From Methanosarcina barkeri MS (GTDB lineage: Archaea; Halobacteriota; Methanosarcinia; Methanosarcinales; Methanosarcinaceae), in assembly GCF_000970025.1 (NCBI RefSeq), contig NZ_CP009528.1:979168-1043167 (forward strand): a DNA stretch of 64,000 nucleotides. The letters run 5' to 3'. Of this stretch, positions 1 to 9,066 are shown in pieces. The position numbers were made by a program, and so were the translations under genes. The notes beneath the pieces were generated by a model, which worked only from the letters and a program-made list of their open reading frames with translations, was not told the DNA's origin and made no database searches. Positions within the stretch are counted from its first letter, which is position 1, and every line of letters starts with the position of its first letter.

Positions 1-639
1 AGACCTGGGCTTCCCGGTATGAATAAATCCGATTGCAGGCGAATAACCGGCTGCAAGAACTGCCGCTTCAGTAACTCCGTAAAGGCAGGAAGTGGCAGAG
101 CTCAAACATTTGTTTTGCAGATCTCCAGTATCCCAATCTGCGTAGTCATAGTAGCGTCCGTTCCACTTTATTCCGGCTCTTTTCGCTAAAACTTCATAAA
201 GTTTTTTTACCCTTGATCCCTCTATCCCCCTCATTTGTTCTACGCTGTAGCTCTCCGAGAGTTTTTCATTAAAACGCATTTCATACATTTTTCTAACAAC
301 TTTTCTTCGTGCCTCGTCATTTAAGGCAAGCTGTGCCTGGTAAAGCAAACGATCCGCCCTTGCCCCTCCCGGCTGTCCGGCAGAATAAAGCCTGACCCCA
401 GCTTCCCCAACCCATATCAGGAGGCAGCCTACCTGCGCTGCAAGAACTGCTGCTGCATGCGATACCCTGCTTCCCGGTTCAAGCATCAGGCATGCAATTC
501 CCCCAACAGGAATCTGAGTTCGGACGCCGTTTTTGTCCACAAGGACAAAGGCTCCATCTATAACATCGAGCTCTCCTTTCTCAAGAAACAAAAGAGAAAA
601 TCTCTCTTTTATCGTAATAGGTTTCAGTTTTGGCAGCAT
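1..639 (-). CDS. cas1: Cas1 integrase, type I-E (partial, C-terminus outside window)
   Basis: Cas1 is the metal-dependent integrase that, with Cas2, inserts new spacers into CRISPR arrays. Reading the minus strand from the ATG at 639 gives MLPKLKPITIKERFSLLF and continues open to base 1 (213 codons). The Cas1 active-site region is visible as MRGIEGSRVKKLY (catalytic Glu) and, near the window edge, AIGFIHTG (the conserved His). An in-frame TGA just upstream fixes the ATG as the start. It lies 28 nt after the cas6e stop, in the usual I-E order; cas2 and an array would be expected to the left, outside the window. The last part of the protein is missing only because the window ends. Confidence 0.93.
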   Translation of the reverse strand, partial: MLPKLKPITIKERFSLLFLEKGELDVIDGAFVLVDKNGVRTQIPVGGIACLMLEPGSRVSHAAAVLAAQVGCLLIWVGEAGVRLYSAGQPGGARADRLLYQAQLALNDEARRKVVRKMYEMRFNEKLSESYSVEQMRGIEGSRVKKLYEVLAKRAGIKWNGRYYDYADWDTGDLQNKCLSSATSCLYGVTEAAVLAAGYSPAIGFIHTGKPRS

Positions 640-667
640 GCTGGTAAGTCCCCATCACAGTTAATTC

Positions 668-1386
668 TCATCTTGCAGGGCGGATAAGCATTAGTCCACA
701 TCCAAAACTTTTTGCTGGGCCAATCCCCTTGTAGAGTGCGTTTATTAGAGATTCAGGGTTTGTTACAGTTAATATCCCAGAAAAATCAATGGTACTTATA
801 TTTACACTGTGTTTCCCTTTTACCCCACGATTTTTATCTTTGGGCTTAAAGAACCTATTACATCGATAACCTGTAGCTATTACCTGCCCTTCCTCTACTT
901 CAAAACCATTGTTATCTCCTTTTTTTCTGAGCCATTCAAATCCCTCTTTCTGGACTATTTCGGGAACTTGAGGTCTCTTGTTTTTTGAAATAACTTCTTT
1001 TTCCATTCTGGTCTTTGCGTCCATCACAACATCATGTCGATGCTGATGAGGTTTCCCATTTTCATCCTCGTCCCATCTTGTTACAATAGGATTAGCTCTC
1101 AATGAAAAAACAAGCTTCTGACCTGTGGAAAGCAGAGGTTTGTATTCCTTTGATTCTATTTGCCATAAATCTACATTTGCTTCAGGTTCTTGCTCCGACA
1201 AAATATAAAATAAAGGAAAACCGTTTTTTTCATCCTGCCTGTACAAAAAATCCCTTTGTTTATCAGGGTTACTTGCAAATAGAGACCATATAATACGGTG
1301 AAATTATCTCCAAAATTCCAGGAGAGCTTCCAGAACTCTTTATTTGTCACAATATCAGGTTTTAAGTTTGCTTTACTTAGATACAT
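668..1386 (-). pseudogene. cas6e: Cas6e (CasE) crRNA endonuclease with a one-base frameshift
   Basis: Cas6e cleaves the pre-crRNA at repeat hairpins and stays on the Cascade head. The ATG at 1386 opens with MYLSKANLKPDIVTNKEFW, the family N-terminus. The same frame then runs off. The frame one base away continues as HRIIWSLFASNPDKQRDF and runs on into LRANPIVTRW and the Gly-rich C-terminal GIGPAKSFGCGLM. The two parts join at a run of three A (plus strand 1301-1303). One extra base would give GDNF followed directly by HRIIWSLF, the expected Cas6e sequence. The start lies 1 nt past the cas5e stop. Either the gene is broken or this is a homopolymer sequencing error; the rest of the protein shows no decay. 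Confidence 0.88.
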
Positions 1387-1387
1387 C

Positions 1388-2131
1388 TTATTCCCCCAAT
1401 TCCAGCATCGTATAGTGTTCTTTTCTATCAGCAAACTGCCACCTTTTTCGGCTCAGAGTAAGATCTCTGCGAGTAACCGTATGAACTGGTACAAGTCCGT
1501 CCTCTTCACCTTCCCAGTAAAGCCTTACTTGCCCTGATTTATTCAGTAATTTGAGAAATGCTTCACACTTAAACTCAGCTTTTTCGAGAGCTTCTTTTAG
1601 ACTTTCTCCACTAACTATTTGAGCTTCTACAGGCAGAGCTGGAGGACAGGACTTTCTTCCCAGATATAAGACAAACTCAGGCTCTTTTAATTTGTTTTCA
1701 ATCAGTTCCAAAGAATAGGGGCAACCTTCAGGACATTTTTCTTTTGCCCAGATAGCAATCGTATACAAAGAGTCGCTATAATAGTCTCTTGTAGAAAGAA
1801 CTGCTGTTAATTTCTCTTTCTCAACTGCAAGCTCATCTTTTCGGGAAAGAATATGTTTCTGCTTTTTTATCGAACTTGTCGAGGGGATCTGTGCTGTGTG
1901 ATAATCCCTTAAAAAAGTTCCCGGATAATTCACAAGCACGGCAAAGTTATAAGCTTCTGCAAGTTTCTTGTGTTTACCGTCTTCACTCCTTCTGATACCA
2001 ATTGCCGCTGCAAGAAGTCCCATCACTGACGATTTTGAAGGATGGTCATATGAAGGCCTATGTGTCCCTACAGCTATGTCTCCCCAGGAAGCAAGTGGTC
2101 CGTAAAGCCGAAAGAGAAGATATTTTTTCAT
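1388..2131 (-). CDS. cas5e: Cas5e (CasD), Cascade subunit
   Basis: 247 aa. Cas5e caps the 5' handle of the crRNA in the type I-E Cascade complex. The N-terminus MKKYLLFRLYGPLASWGD, followed by RPSYDHPSKSSVMGLLAAA, is the typical RAMP opening of the family, and the C-terminal VHTVTRRDLTLSRKRWQFADR also fits. It sits 21 nt downstream of cas7e and 1 nt upstream of the cas6e start, so it is probably translated with both. Full length for the family; no anomalies seen. Confidence 0.94.
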   Translation of the reverse strand: MKKYLLFRLYGPLASWGDIAVGTHRPSYDHPSKSSVMGLLAAAIGIRRSEDGKHKKLAEAYNFAVLVNYPGTFLRDYHTAQIPSTSSIKKQKHILSRKDELAVEKEKLTAVLSTRDYYSDSLYTIAIWAKEKCPEGCPYSLELIENKLKEPEFVLYLGRKSCPPALPVEAQIVSGESLKEALEKAEFKCEAFLKLLNKSGQVRLYWEGEEDGLVPVHTVTRRDLTLSRKRWQFADRKEHYTMLELGE

Positions 2132-2152
2132 AATTTCACCTTTCAGCTGGCT

Positions 2153-3241
2153 TTACTCTGCTACGAACTTCAAAACTTCTTGGAGTGATCCTTCCCCTGT
2201 GTAAGCGTTCATTTCAATTTTGTTTTCACAGCATTTTCCGTAAACGCTCTCAATTTTCTCATGAGTACTATTAAGTTCTTTTATGGCACTAGCAAGGAGA
2301 TCTTTTTCTTCTAGGGCTTTCAGGAATGCAACAGAAAGTGAACGTGGCTGCTGTTTTCCTTTTTCTGCCAATACGTACGAGGCATAAGCTCTTGAAGCAA
2401 AGCTATTTTGTTTTCCGGTAGGTGAGACTGTTAAAGCCGATTCTGTAAAAGCTTGGAGAGCTTTTTTAGTGAGTTCCCCATCTTCTCCCAGATTCTCTTT
2501 GAGTAAATCACGGTTTATGCATATATAAATATAAAACAGTCCTGCTGCGAACTCGGTTTCTCCTAAGTGTCCAGAACCCATGTCTTCTTCTCCATTATTG
2601 AGGTCGTCTACTGCCGTAAAGAAATCATCTTCGACTGCAACTTTATGGACTGTTATTGCATGGGAAACCTGCACCGCAGCTTCCACGTTATACTGAGTAT
2701 TAGCTGCAAGCATCCTTCCAAACATTGCAATATCAACGGCAGTATTATTCTTCCTCAAAATATTTTTATTTTCTTCCGTTAATTCCCTGCCGCTTTGTGC
2801 AAGATCTATAATTAACTTCTCAATAGTCCCTATTTCTTCAGGACTGAAGTGAGCAAGCTGTTCTATTTCAAATCCTTCTTTTTTCAATTTTCCAAAAACT
2901 GATGCAATCTGTTTTGAAATTTCTCCAGCTTTCTTTTCCTCCATTTTTGGATATGTAGTTGAAAACTCAGGTTTTCCTTCAAGAATATCAGTCAATTTTA
3001 CACCAGTTGTTAGGGCCTTGTACACAAAATTTCCCATTTCTTTTGTTCTGATACCTACATGACCTGAAAGCGCTTCTTTAAAAAGATCCGAAGCCCTCCA
3101 GGCTCTTTTCAAGCTTTGCGAAGAGATTCTCAGGCGCTGGGTCCCGCCCATTACTGCAGTCTTTGGCCTTCCGAGGTCGTCCCTGTTAAGGTTTGAAGGC
3201 GGGTACGATGTAAGTACATGCAACTGTATAAAGTCTGTCAA
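2153..3241 (-). CDS. cas7e: Cas7e (CasC), Cascade backbone
   Basis: 362 aa. Six copies of Cas7e form the crRNA-binding backbone of type I-E Cascade. The N-terminal HVLTSYPPSNLNRDDLGRPK and GGTQRLRISSQSLKRAWR are signature segments of the CasC family. The start is TTG at 3241, chosen because GGAGG lies about 8 nt upstream and the protein begins MTDFIQLHVL as in homologues. It lies 30 nt after cse2 and 21 nt before cas5e in one minus-strand operon. Confidence 0.94.
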   Translation of the reverse strand: MTDFIQLHVLTSYPPSNLNRDDLGRPKTAVMGGTQRLRISSQSLKRAWRASDLFKEALSGHVGIRTKEMGNFVYKALTTGVKLTDILEGKPEFSTTYPKMEEKKAGEISKQIASVFGKLKKEGFEIEQLAHFSPEEIGTIEKLIIDLAQSGRELTEENKNILRKNNTAVDIAMFGRMLAANTQYNVEAAVQVSHAITVHKVAVEDDFFTAVDDLNNGEEDMGSGHLGETEFAAGLFYIYICINRDLLKENLGEDGELTKKALQAFTESALTVSPTGKQNSFASRAYASYVLAEKGKQQPRSLSVAFLKALEEKDLLASAIKELNSTHEKIESVYGKCCENKIEMNAYTGEGSLQEVLKFVAE

Positions 3242-3271
3242 TTAATTTTCCTCCTTATATTTTTGAATAAT

Positions 3272-3778
3272 TTACTTTTTCTTTTCAACAGGTATATTTT
3301 CATAATATTTGTAAGCCAATCGCTTCTTTGTGCGCTTATTCCAGAAGTAAATGCTTTTTGCAAGATCGAAAATATTTACACGTTCATCTAAAAGCCGGAC
3401 TATGCGTATCATTGTTATAAACAGCTCATTTCTGTCTTCTATCGTGAGCAGTCTTCTAAATCGGAGGTCGCTTACAGCAGCTTTCTTACTTCCGAGTTTA
3501 GGTGTCGCCATTTGGGCTGGAAGACTTGAATTCGTATCATTGCTTTTTACATGAGAGAGAACACCAGCTATTGCAGCTAATGCTTCTTGGTTTATTCTGA
3601 ATCGGCTTAGCTTTATTCTCAGACTATGAAAAGAAGGAGTAAATGCAACTTCATTAATATTATGACAGTGTCTTAACTCTGCTCTCTTACCCCGACTTTC
3701 ATCAAGATTTTCCCACCACTCAAAAAATATCTGGCGGATTTCGGGGTCGGAAAAGGATATCGTGTTCTTATTTCCCAA
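3272..3778 (-). CDS. cse2: Cse2 (CasB), small Cascade subunit
   Basis: 168 aa, all-helical, of the usual Cse2 length. Two copies stabilise the crRNA-target DNA hybrid in type I-E Cascade. Recognised by position between cas8e and cas7e, by FFEWWENLDESRGKRAELRH near the N-terminus (residues about 18-37), and by the basic C-terminus. The start is TTG at 3778, with AGGTGA about 10 nt upstream; no better start exists. Lies 19 nt after cas8e. Confidence 0.88.
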   Translation of the reverse strand: MGNKNTISFSDPEIRQIFFEWWENLDESRGKRAELRHCHNINEVAFTPSFHSLRIKLSRFRINQEALAAIAGVLSHVKSNDTNSSLPAQMATPKLGSKKAAVSDLRFRRLLTIEDRNELFITMIRIVRLLDERVNIFDLAKSIYFWNKRTKKRLAYKYYENIPVEKKK

Positions 3779-3797
3779 TCTGGATCACCTGTATTTA

Positions 3798-5393
3798 TCA
3801 TTTTGTTGGATTCTTAAGAGGCAAATCTAAAATCTCCTTTACTTTTTTTCCGTTTTTAGAATTGTATTTGAGAAGGTCTCTACGGGCATCTGCTATGCGC
3901 TTAGGGTTTGCAATTCCTATGAAATCTGACTGGGAATATTCATCAAACAAATCCACAGCTTTCCTTGACAGATAATTCAACCATTTCAGCTTTGTTTCAG
4001 CTTTATTTTCTCCATTAAGTATTACTGTATGCAATTCATAGAGAATGTTATAAAATTCGGGTTCTGTATCTTTCCAGAATCGACTTTCTATGAAAGAAAA
4101 GCTTCCAGTTACTTTATGATCTGGGTCAAAGATTGCAAGTTTTATGCAACTTTTTATATTATTCAAAATATATTCAGAGATTTTTACCAGTTGTATTGTT
4201 GTTTGCTCGTAATCTAGTTTAAAATTCTCTTCTACCGTAATTAAGGGCATTTGCCCTTCATACCAACATCTTGTAAGAATATTATTGTGAATATCGTACC
4301 CGAAAAACCAAATTCGAGGTTCATGTTTAAAAAAAGAGTCTACATATGAAAGTTTTAATCTTCTTTCATGGAATTTGTGAATTGTTAAGGCATTTTCCCC
4401 TATTTCACTGCTGTTAAAAACAAATCCAGGCCAGTATTTGTAGGTTATTCCTCCTTCATTCATATGATAGGGAAATTTTCTATCTTTATTGTTGTAATAA
4501 GGAGTAAGTGGGTGCCTCCACAATTCTCCATATGCCTCTCCATAGGATTTGGTAAAATAACTGCTTATCGGATTTTTTATTTTAGACCCACAAACATCAC
4601 ATACGCAGTCTTTTTCATCTGGGGGATAGTCGACTACTATTCTTCGAGGCATAGCCCAGAAAATCCGTGCAGGATTTACATTGGAAAGGGAAACCTCTCT
4701 GCCATTTTCACTTGTACGGGTTGGTGCCATCCAGGGAAAAATATCGGTATCATTAATTTTCATGGCGTTTCCGTGTTTTTCATTATTAAATTCTTCACTT
4801 TCAATAATATTTAACCAGATAGTTTGCCAGAGATATTTTCCTCCAACTATTGTTGTTAGTGGTCCACTTCCTCTTAATGATGTACGATGCCCACGCCCTC
4901 CTTGAGGTGCATTTGTCTGTAATGTGAATAGAGCCATGGCAAGGCAGGGTCTACAAATCTGTTTTACGGTCCCACTTTTTATAAATAGATCTCTTCCCTG
5001 GCTCTCAAGCAAGAGCATTTCAATAGGAAGTTCATCTTTTTTCTTAAAATCTTCAACCTTAAGCTCATAATCCTGCATAAAACGTGCTCCATTTCCATCA
5101 AGATCAAAAGCATGAGCCACTTTTTCAAAGGCATTTTTCAAGACTTTTGGAGACGGTGGATTCATCAACACATTTTTCCAGGCTCTTTCATCCGTTGGAG
5201 GCATTGTTGTTTGCACAAGGCCTATAAGAAACTGTATAAGTGCTCCATTAAAATCGGGACGAGAAAATGCCAATTCCACAATTTGGTTTTCTAATTCGAG
5301 GTCTTCAGTAAGCTGCCAGGGTGCAATGGTTTCTTTTGTTCCATCCTTTTTTTGGACTGGTATCCACTTTTCGTGAATCAGATTAAATGCGAT
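3798..5393 (-). CDS. cas8e: Cas8e (Cse1/CasA), Cascade large subunit; apparent ATC start
   Basis: About 531 aa. Cse1 recognises the PAM and recruits Cas3. The conserved N-terminus reads AFNLIHEKWIPVQKKDG, and the middle carries a zinc-type pair of CxxC motifs around DCVCDVCGSKI. The first canonical start in frame is a GTG at 5279, which would remove about 38 conserved residues. The frame is open upstream to the cas3 stop with no ATG, GTG or TTG. An ATC codon at 5391-5393 lies 6 nt after a perfect GGAGG, exactly where the start should be, so I place the start there. It may be a non-canonical start, a mutated start or a sequence error. The spacing to the cas3 stop is 15 nt. Confidence 0.9.
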   Translation of the reverse strand: MAFNLIHEKWIPVQKKDGTKETIAPWQLTEDLELENQIVELAFSRPDFNGALIQFLIGLVQTTMPPTDERAWKNVLMNPPSPKVLKNAFEKVAHAFDLDGNGARFMQDYELKVEDFKKKDELPIEMLLLESQGRDLFIKSGTVKQICRPCLAMALFTLQTNAPQGGRGHRTSLRGSGPLTTIVGGKYLWQTIWLNIIESEEFNNEKHGNAMKINDTDIFPWMAPTRTSENGREVSLSNVNPARIFWAMPRRIVVDYPPDEKDCVCDVCGSKIKNPISSYFTKSYGEAYGELWRHPLTPYYNNKDRKFPYHMNEGGITYKYWPGFVFNSSEIGENALTIHKFHERRLKLSYVDSFFKHEPRIWFFGYDIHNNILTRCWYEGQMPLITVEENFKLDYEQTTIQLVKISEYILNNIKSCIKLAIFDPDHKVTGSFSFIESRFWKDTEPEFYNILYELHTVILNGENKAETKLKWLNYLSRKAVDLFDEYSQSDFIGIANPKRIADARRDLLKYNSKNGKKVKEILDLPLKNPTK

Positions 5394-5408
5394 GTTTTTC
5401 CCTCCTTC

Positions 5409-8165
5409 TTACTTTTCTACACTTAAGCCCATTTTCTGTTTATAGCGTACATGTACTTCGTTATTGTATTCATCTACAGCAATACCTGTCCATTCATTGT
5501 CGCTCGCTGGGGACATTGGGACAAGTATAGACCACTTTCCTTTGTCCGGCATTGAATCCAATGCTTTTTTGACTTCAACTTTCAGTGTTTTTTCATAGGT
5601 TCTAGATTTTTTAATCTTGCTTTTTCTTACACTTACTTGGCTTAGTTCCCAGGAATAGCGCTTATCTTTAAAAAAAGGAGTAAGATGTTTTCCATTCCAC
5701 TTTGCAAGTCTAACTAATAGCGTTTCTTCACCAAGTCGGGTTGGCGTTATTAGATCATCAACCCATTGAGTAAGTGTCCTTTTGTATTCTTCCTGAAAAT
5801 TCAATGAATTCAGATTAGCCGCATCAATTTTTGCCCTTGATTCTCCTTCCGCTTTATCTTCCCATATCCTTAAATTTGGAGCAACTGTTTCTATTGAATG
5901 TTCTCCAAAAACACCCTCAATTAGAAAACGCAAATCTTCAGGGACAGTAAATTGTCCTCTTTCCGCTAGCAGACGAGCTGTAAGCCAGAGTTTACCATGG
6001 TTAGGGTATACGAAGGCAGCTTTAGGGAAAAAGTCAGCATACCAGTTTTCCGGTGGATTTTCGGTAAGCTCTGGAGAAAAAATGCCAAATACGGGCACTC
6101 TCTGGCTACCATGTTTCGAGTGCCGCTGGAGTCTTCCTACCCTTTGAATTAGCAGATCGATGGGTGCAAGATCACTTATCATATAATCAAAATCAAGATC
6201 CAATGATTGTTCTATTACCTGAGTTGCGATCAGGACTCTTCCTTTGCGTGTAGATTCATTGGATTCTTTTCCAAAAGTCTTCAAAACTCGATTCTCGATT
6301 TCTAAGCGCTCGCCCATGACAAAACGAGCATGGAAAAGATCTACTTTTTCTTCTCCCAGTATGTTTACGAGTTTTTCATAAGCATCAACTGCATCATCGA
6401 CAGTATTTCTTATCCAGCAAACACACTTGCCTTCTTTTGAGGTACTAACAATCTTTTCTTCGACTGAAACCTGTTCATTAAAAAATTCTACATAGATTGT
6501 TCTTCCAGTTCCTTCGCGAGTGCCAATTTGAATTTCTTCTGTATCCATCTCACTTACATGAGTCAGGAGCGGATAAGCTGTTTCTTTTAGACTTCCGCAG
6601 GCTACTCCTAATCCTTTGCAAAAGCTATCTGTCAATCTCTGTCTGAGTTTTGCAGGAATAGTTGCAGAGAGCAAAATTGCGCTGCCCCCTAGAGAGGCAT
6701 GAAGTTCAAGTAATTTACATAATAAAGTGTTCATGTATGAATCATAGGCATGAACTTCATCAACTATCAGTACACTGCGAGTCAAACCAAGTATTCGAAG
6801 GGACTGGTGGTATGTAGGAAGAACTGCCATTATAGCCTGGTCTACAGTTCCTACTCCTACATCAGCTAATAGCGCCTTTTTTCGGCTGTCTGCAATCCAT
6901 CTGCTGCACTGGGCAGAGATCGTTTCATCTTCTGTGGTTCCAATCCTGCTGTATTGTTTAAGCTCTTCTACTTCGCTAAAACCTATTGAAGTCCGAAATT
7001 CATCAGAAAGATAGTTCCCGCTGTGAGCTAACACTAGCGAAGGGTCTGAATTTTCCTGGTAAAAATTTCTGTAGGTCCTTACCAGCCTTTCATACATCGC
7101 ATTGGATGTTGCCATAGTTGGTAGTGCAATAAATATACCATTAGCAAGCCCCACTGACATCAGTCTGTGTGCAAGAGTTAATGAAGCTTCAGTTTTTCCA
7201 TTTCCTGTTGCTTCTTCGATTATGAAGAGTTGAGGAATCTTTTCTATGGGACACGAAGATACATGTAACTGCAGTGGACTTGGAGTCTTAATATTAGGGA
7301 ACAGAACTTCCATTCCTGTATTCAAGGAAACTGTAGAAGGCAAAACTCCAGAGTCATATAGAGCTTCCTTGGCGTTTTTAAGTGCATGCCGGTTCCAGTA
7401 TTCCTCAAGTGGCATCGGCTCAGAAATATATTTGAAATAATTGTTATTGGACCCTATCCAGTCACACAATACAGTAAGACCTGCAAGTAACCAGGACGAC
7501 TTTTTGAATTTTAATATCAGATTTTCAAAAGGATCTCCACTGTCGTCATCTCTTATTGCAGCATTGAAGTCTGTACCTGAAAACAACTGGAGTACACTTT
7601 TTACGAAAATATAAGCAATCTCAGTATCTTCTTCCGTGAAAAGTTCTTTGCAGTTTACAGGAACGCCGTGAATTTCATATTCCGGAGGTTTTCCATGATG
7701 GCCAGCAACTGCTTTTATCAATGGTTCAATCGCTAGATCCCAATCATAGATGTCATAATCCAGATTATTTAAATTAAGACAATTTTCATCCCACAATCTC
7801 TTCCATATGGAATTCCATAAGAAAAATCCCATACTATCATGCCGCAATATATAGGCCCTGTTACTCTCATGATGGCGGAGTTCTTTTAACAGTTCTGGCT
7901 TAAGGTTCTGAAACCTTTCTGAAAATTTTCCTAAGTCATGAACAGTTAGAATAAAAGGGATTAGAGATAGAGTTTCTTCCTTGTTGAAGCCTGTTAATTC
8001 TGTAATTTTTTTTGCTAAAAGCTTATCTTTTTCTAATAATACAGTCCCAACAGCTGCAACATCCAGACAGTGATATACAAGTAAGTGATAATTAGTTTCT
8101 TTGTCTTCAATAGAGCAGGATTTTCCCCAATTATTAAGCATTAAATTATTGCATAAGTTGTTCAT
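5409..8165 (-). CDS. cas3: Cas3, HD nuclease-helicase of type I-E
   Basis: 918 aa. Cas3 is recruited by Cascade to unwind and degrade target DNA. The HD nuclease domain is N-terminal: His32/Asp35 in YHCLDVAA and His76-Asp77 in TVHDLGKFSERF. The SF2 helicase follows, with Walker A EEATGNGKTEAS (about 317-328), Walker B DEVH (469-472), SAT in LLSATIPAK, and motif VI IQRVGRLQRHSK. All key residues are present. It is the first gene of the operon; the ATG at 8165 faces the csa3 gene across a 175-nt AT-rich gap. Confidence 0.96.
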   Translation of the reverse strand: MNNLCNNLMLNNWGKSCSIEDKETNYHLLVYHCLDVAAVGTVLLEKDKLLAKKITELTGFNKEETLSLIPFILTVHDLGKFSERFQNLKPELLKELRHHESNRAYILRHDSMGFFLWNSIWKRLWDENCLNLNNLDYDIYDWDLAIEPLIKAVAGHHGKPPEYEIHGVPVNCKELFTEEDTEIAYIFVKSVLQLFSGTDFNAAIRDDDSGDPFENLILKFKKSSWLLAGLTVLCDWIGSNNNYFKYISEPMPLEEYWNRHALKNAKEALYDSGVLPSTVSLNTGMEVLFPNIKTPSPLQLHVSSCPIEKIPQLFIIEEATGNGKTEASLTLAHRLMSVGLANGIFIALPTMATSNAMYERLVRTYRNFYQENSDPSLVLAHSGNYLSDEFRTSIGFSEVEELKQYSRIGTTEDETISAQCSRWIADSRKKALLADVGVGTVDQAIMAVLPTYHQSLRILGLTRSVLIVDEVHAYDSYMNTLLCKLLELHASLGGSAILLSATIPAKLRQRLTDSFCKGLGVACGSLKETAYPLLTHVSEMDTEEIQIGTREGTGRTIYVEFFNEQVSVEEKIVSTSKEGKCVCWIRNTVDDAVDAYEKLVNILGEEKVDLFHARFVMGERLEIENRVLKTFGKESNESTRKGRVLIATQVIEQSLDLDFDYMISDLAPIDLLIQRVGRLQRHSKHGSQRVPVFGIFSPELTENPPENWYADFFPKAAFVYPNHGKLWLTARLLAERGQFTVPEDLRFLIEGVFGEHSIETVAPNLRIWEDKAEGESRAKIDAANLNSLNFQEEYKRTLTQWVDDLITPTRLGEETLLVRLAKWNGKHLTPFFKDKRYSWELSQVSVRKSKIKKSRTYEKTLKVEVKKALDSMPDKGKWSILVPMSPASDNEWTGIAVDEYNNEVHVRYKQKMGLSVEK

Positions 8166-8340
8166 GTTATCATCAAATTTTTCAAGTAAAATATATACTC
8201 ATAAATATTAAACATTTATTAATTACATTATATATATACATTTCTAAAATTTATTGATCTGTTTAATATATAAAGTCAACAAATAATTCATAAAATATAT
8301 CGTAAAACATTTAACCCAACCCAGCAATACTAAACATCTA
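8166..8340. promoter_or_regulatory. Divergent promoter region between cas3 and csa3
   Basis: This 175-nt gap is extremely AT-rich and holds TATA-like boxes for both directions. The alternating TATATATA near 8231-8240 could serve the cas operon. TTTAATATATAAAG near 8263-8276 lies about 65-75 nt before the csa3 ATG. A Csa3-type regulator would be expected to act here, but I could not define an operator palindrome. Confidence 0.4.
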
Positions 8341-8943
8341 ATGTCGAAGCTTACACTAATCTCCACAATTTATTCCCTAGAGCCTGTTATCATCTGTATG
8401 ACCAGGCTTTCCCCTTCAAAAATTATACTGCTGTCAGAGGAAGAGGCACCTGAAAAGAAGGTGCAGTCTGAAGAAATGATCGAAAAAACGTTTAAAAATG
8501 CTCTCGAAGTTGAGAAAAAGTATACGTCTGTTTATGACACTGTGCGCGTAGCAAAAGACGTTTCAGAATTGATTGAACAGGAACATGCCAGTGGCAATCA
8601 GGTAATTGTAAATGTGTCTGGCGGACGAAAGCCACAAGCTTTTGGAGCGCTTTTTGGGGCGTATGCAAGAAATGATATGGTACAAAGAGTTGTGTATGTT
8701 ACCGAGGAAGACAGTTTTATGATTGATTTTCCAGTGCTGAGTTTTAATCTATCGGAAACAAAAAAATTGATACTTGAAGAGATCCAGAAAGGAGTTTCTT
8801 CAGTTCCCCAAATAGCCGCAACTGCCGGAATTTCAAAAGGAATGACTTACAACCATCTTCGGGAACTAAAAGCAATGGGATATATAACAGATGGCGAAAA
8901 CGGGTACGTTATAACTGATGCTGGAAGAATTGCCTCAATTTGA
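8341..8943 (+). CDS. csa3: Csa3-type CARF-HTH transcription regulator
   Basis: 200 aa. An N-terminal CARF Rossmann-like domain (about residues 1-130, with the ligand-loop segment VNVSGGRKPQAFGAL) is joined to a C-terminal winged helix (about 140-200, IAATAGISKGMTYNHLRELK). Csa3 proteins regulate CRISPR adaptation or interference genes, some in response to cyclic oligoadenylate. It is divergent from cas3, so it probably controls this operon. Csa3 is best known from type I-A and related systems, so the pairing with type I-E is of interest. No clear SD precedes the ATG; a leaderless transcript is possible. Confidence 0.85.
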   Translation: MSKLTLISTIYSLEPVIICMTRLSPSKIILLSEEEAPEKKVQSEEMIEKTFKNALEVEKKYTSVYDTVRVAKDVSELIEQEHASGNQVIVNVSGGRKPQAFGALFGAYARNDMVQRVVYVTEEDSFMIDFPVLSFNLSETKKLILEEIQKGVSSVPQIAATAGISKGMTYNHLRELKAMGYITDGENGYVITDAGRIASI

Positions 8944-9066
8944 TTTGGAAAGTCCGGCGTGAAAATTTATAGTGCGCTCACGAGTTAATTACACTTTTTA
9001 AACATTCTCCTATACAATGGGAACAATTAACTTACTTTGCTCACCTGTTTCAAACTTTAAATTTAC

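Noticed and set aside
457-687. 76-codon plus-strand ORF at the left end
   Set aside because: It lies opposite cas1/cas6e and has no recognisable domain; a shadow frame.
5279-5279. GTG at 5279 as the start of cas8e
   Set aside because: It would remove about 38 conserved residues and has no SD, whereas the frame upstream encodes the family N-terminus.
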